Below, piece after piece: positions 62,004 through 64,000 of a stretch of 64,000 nucleotides of DNA (positions are counted from its first letter, which is position 1; each line of letters opens with the position of its first letter). A program made the position numbers and the translations under genes. Source of the stretch: Enterobacteriaceae bacterium RIT691 (lineage in GTDB: Bacteria; Pseudomonadota; Gammaproteobacteria; Enterobacterales; Enterobacteriaceae); assembly GCA_009668205.1 (NCBI GenBank), contig WJYM01000003.1, positions 1 through 64,000 of the forward strand. Direction: 5' to 3'. The notes beneath the pieces were generated by a model. It saw only the letters and a list, made by a program, of their open reading frames with translations. It was not told where the DNA came from and searched no databases.

Positions 62004-62642
62004 ATGACAAGAGTGAAACTGGGCACAGTTCTGGCATTTGGCGTGCTTTTATCGTGGCAGGCGGCCGCACATCCTCACAGTTTTATCAGCATGCAGAGCG
62101 GATTGGTGGCGAAAGAGGGCAAGTTAACCGCCATTGATATGCGCTGGACGATGGATGAAATCACCTCGGCCGATTTGCTCTATGATGCCGGAAACGCGAA
62201 GCCGGGCGATGAAGTCTGGAAGAAGCTGGCGGCGGAGGTGATGGCGAATGTGTTGGGCCAGCACTACTTCACTGAATTCTGGCATGGTAAGCAGAAAGTG
62301 AAGTTCGAGAATCTTCCTACGGCTTATGCGCTCGCCCGTGAAGGACATAAAGCGGTGCTGACGTTCACGTTACCGCTGGCTCAGCCGCAGCCGCTGGCTG
62401 GGCAAACCTATCAATTCTCTACGTTTGATCCGTCCTACTTTGTTGATATGCACTACGAAAAAGACAGTGACGTAAAGCCGCCGGCAGATCTGCCCAAAGG
62501 CTGTAACGTTGATGTACATACCCCGAAACCGAATGAAAATCTGACCGCTTACGCGTTGTCGCTCGATAAGGCCGATGCGCCGCCCGAGGACATGGATTTG
62601 GGTAAACAGTTTGCTCAGCAGGTGACGATCGCATGTCCATAA
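62004..62642 (+). CDS. DUF1007 family periplasmic protein (ZevA-like)
   Basis: A 212-residue exported protein. The signal peptide is about residues 1-19 (TVLAFGVLLSWQAAA), leaving a mature N terminus HPHSFISM that begins with two histidines, suited to metal binding. DUF1007 hallmarks are the MRWTMDEITSADLL and STFDPSYFVDMHY blocks. The family is found next to NicO-type permeases, and the Haemophilus pair ZevAB is linked to zinc uptake. It overlaps the next gene by 10 bp. ATG 62004 chosen because it begins the signal peptide. Confidence 0.82.
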   Translation: MTRVKLGTVLAFGVLLSWQAAAHPHSFISMQSGLVAKEGKLTAIDMRWTMDEITSADLLYDAGNAKPGDEVWKKLAAEVMANVLGQHYFTEFWHGKQKVKFENLPTAYALAREGHKAVLTFTLPLAQPQPLAGQTYQFSTFDPSYFVDMHYEKDSDVKPPADLPKGCNVDVHTPKPNENLTAYALSLDKADAPPEDMDLGKQFAQQVTIACP

Positions 62643-63613
62643 TCTCCCCGGCACCCATTCGTTCACGGCGCTGGCTGCATCTGTGGCCGGTGGCCCTGTT
62701 TTTGCTGCTGGCGTTCGTCGGTGGCTTCTGGCTGTGGCAGGTCTGGCCGCAGGTGATGATCAAAAGCATTATCTGGCAGCGCGAGTTGAACCAGCAGATG
62801 AGTGGCTTATTGCAGGCGGTGGCAGAGAACCCGACTAAAGCCGGGGGTTCGCTGCTGGCGTTCAGCTTTCTCTACGGCGTGCTGCACGCGCTCGGCCCGG
62901 GGCACGGCAAAGTGGTGATTACCACCTGGCTTGCCACGCATCCTTCAAAACTGAAGTCGAGTATCGGTCTGACGCTGGCCGCGTCCTTATTGCAGGGATT
63001 CGTGGCGATTGGGCTGGTGGTGGTGGTTCTCACGCTGTTAGCGCTTCCCGCACGCCAGCTTCATTTGAGCAGCTTCTGGCTGGAGAAAGGCAGTTATGCG
63101 CTGGTGGGGGTGCTGGGGTTAATGCTGTGCGGGCGAGCCTTAAAGAAGCTTCACCAGTTAATGAAAAAGCCCACATTCACATCGTTCACCCCGCATCACG
63201 TTCATGACGCTAACTGCGGCTGTGGTCATCAGCATATGCCCTCTCCGACGCTCATGGAGAAGGGCGGCGACTGGCGCGCGCGGCTGATGATTATTCTGTC
63301 GATGGGGATGCGGCCCTGTTCCGGGGCAATCATGGTGCTGCTGTTCAGTAAAGTGATTGGCGTGTTCAGCTGGGGCGTGGTTTCTGCGCTGGCAATGGCG
63401 GCGGGTACGTCGATCACTATCTCTTCCCTGGCGCTGCTGGTGCACAGTTTCCGTCAGCTTGCGGTTCGTTTGAGCGGCAATAAAGCACCGGTACTTTGGC
63501 GGCAAATTGGCTGGACGACGCTGGCGTTTACGGGCGGAGCGGTGTTGGTTGTTGCTGCAGTGGTGATGTGGCTCAGTGCGGTGCCGGTGGGGCGGGGATT
63601 ACGACCGTTTTAA
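62633..63613 (+). CDS. NicO-family nickel/cobalt/zinc transporter (ZevB-like)
   Basis: A 326-residue inner-membrane protein with about six hydrophobic segments. The family motif LHALGPGHGKVVITTWLATH follows TM2. A His/Cys-rich cytosolic or periplasmic loop (HHVHDANCGCGHQHM, about 184-199) should bind metal. The second motif is SMGMRPCSGAIMVLLFS. Related to RcnA and to ZevB; import or export cannot be decided by sequence. Translationally coupled to the DUF1007 gene. Confidence 0.83.
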   Translation: MSIISPAPIRSRRWLHLWPVALFLLLAFVGGFWLWQVWPQVMIKSIIWQRELNQQMSGLLQAVAENPTKAGGSLLAFSFLYGVLHALGPGHGKVVITTWLATHPSKLKSSIGLTLAASLLQGFVAIGLVVVVLTLLALPARQLHLSSFWLEKGSYALVGVLGLMLCGRALKKLHQLMKKPTFTSFTPHHVHDANCGCGHQHMPSPTLMEKGGDWRARLMIILSMGMRPCSGAIMVLLFSKVIGVFSWGVVSALAMAAGTSITISSLALLVHSFRQLAVRLSGNKAPVLWRQIGWTTLAFTGGAVLVVAAVVMWLSAVPVGRGLRPF

Positions 63614-63629
63614 TTTTGTTTTGAAAATA

Positions 63630-63745
63630 CCCCCTCACCCTAGCCCTCTCCCGCGAGGGGAGAGGGAACCGTACGGTGCTGGGTGGGAACAGCACAGTGC
63701 GATTTTCCCCCTCGCCCCTTTGGGGAGAGGGTCGGGGTGAGGGGA
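63630..63745. repeat. Large palindromic C/G-rich repeat (copy 2)
   Basis: The left arm is cccctcaccctagccctctccc and the right arm is gggagagggtcggggtgagggg, long near-perfect complements separated by about 70 bp. Smaller nested hairpins are made of ccctctccc and ggggagaggg. Shares words with the repeat at 22963-23050. It lies between convergent transcripts and could also act as a bidirectional terminator. Confidence 0.75.
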
Positions 63746-63751
63746 AAGCGA

Positions 63752-64000
63752 TTAACGCTTCAGCGCTTCGCTCAGTTCATCACGCATGCTTGCCAGCATC
63801 GCTTTCACGACGCGTGGGTTGCCCGCGACGATGTTGCCGGTGGTCAGGAAGTTGTGACCGCCGGTGAAATCACACACCAGCGCGCCAGCTTCACGAGCGA
63901 TCAGCTCGCCAGCGGCGAAATCCCATGGCTTCAGACCCAGTTCGAAGTAACCGTCAACGCGGCCAGCGGCGACGTAGCACAGATCCAGCGCAGCGGAACC
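63752..64000 (-). CDS. suhB: Inositol monophosphatase SuhB (3' part; cut by window edge)
   Basis: The last 82 residues of SuhB, from GSAALDLCYVAAGRVDG to the C-terminal MRDELSEALKR, near-identical to E. coli. The metal/substrate motif RPWDFAAGELLVREAGG-like block is present (read as LKPWDFAAGELIAREAGA). SuhB is an inositol-1-monophosphatase that also joins the rRNA antitermination complex. The start lies beyond position 64000. Confidence 0.94.
   Translation of the reverse strand, partial: GSAALDLCYVAAGRVDGYFELGLKPWDFAAGELIAREAGALVCDFTGGHNFLTTGNIVAGNPRVVKAMLASMRDELSEALKR

Overview
The window reads as chromosomal core DNA of a gammaproteobacterium of the order Enterobacterales. The proteins are close to those of Escherichia coli and Salmonella in length and motif order, and the genus is probably Enterobacter or a near relative such as Leclercia or Lelliottia. 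The genus is inferred from gene content and from remembered homologues, not from a search. I see no phage, insertion sequence, tRNA gene or CRISPR array. Coding density is high. Most of the value beyond the gene calls lies in well-preserved regulatory sites and in a few local rearrangements.

Layout. Positions 1-300 are the tail of a ribosomal RNA operon terminator. Next come kgtP, yfiM, pssA, patZ, tapT and trxC (membrane lipid, acetylation, tRNA modification, redox). These are followed by yfiF, ung, grcA, srmB, trmN6 and nadB. The envelope stress operon rpoE-rseABC (14.6-17.3 kb) leads into lepA-lepB, rnc-era-recO and pdxJ-acpS, with yfhL, yfhH, pgpC, tadA, mltF and purL after them. At 32.5-36.9 kb lies the GlmY small RNA with its sigma-54 promoter and three GlrR boxes, followed by glrK-qseG-glrR-glnB. 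This is a compact circuit in which the two-component system activates the sRNA encoded just upstream.

From 37.0 to 44.0 kb is the lysine decarboxylation acid-resistance locus: dtpC, cadA, cadB and cadC, all on the minus strand. E. coli K-12 keeps this locus elsewhere in its chromosome. Then come hmp and glyA, divergent, with clear NsrR and PurR operators. From 47.0 to 57.8 kb is the yph cluster: a ROK repressor, a DUF5107/TPR protein, a ribose-type ABC transporter, a zinc alcohol dehydrogenase and an aldose-epimerase-like protein. It is flanked by a DoxX-type membrane protein (yphA) displaced to the repressor side and by a sugar-porter MFS gene absent from the E. coli locus. Its substrate is unknown to me, and it is the best candidate here for an uncharacterised metabolic system.

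The right end holds hcaT (without the hca dioxygenase genes), csiE, a DUF1007 plus NicO-family metal transport pair, a large palindromic repeat, and the 3' end of suhB cut by the window edge.

How the parts work together: rpoE-rse controls envelope stress, GlrKR-GlmY controls amino-sugar synthesis, CadC-CadBA counters acid, NsrR-Hmp counters nitric oxide, and FNR controls GrcA. Each regulatory link is supported by a readable operator or promoter, except CadC, where only a conserved upstream region was recognised.
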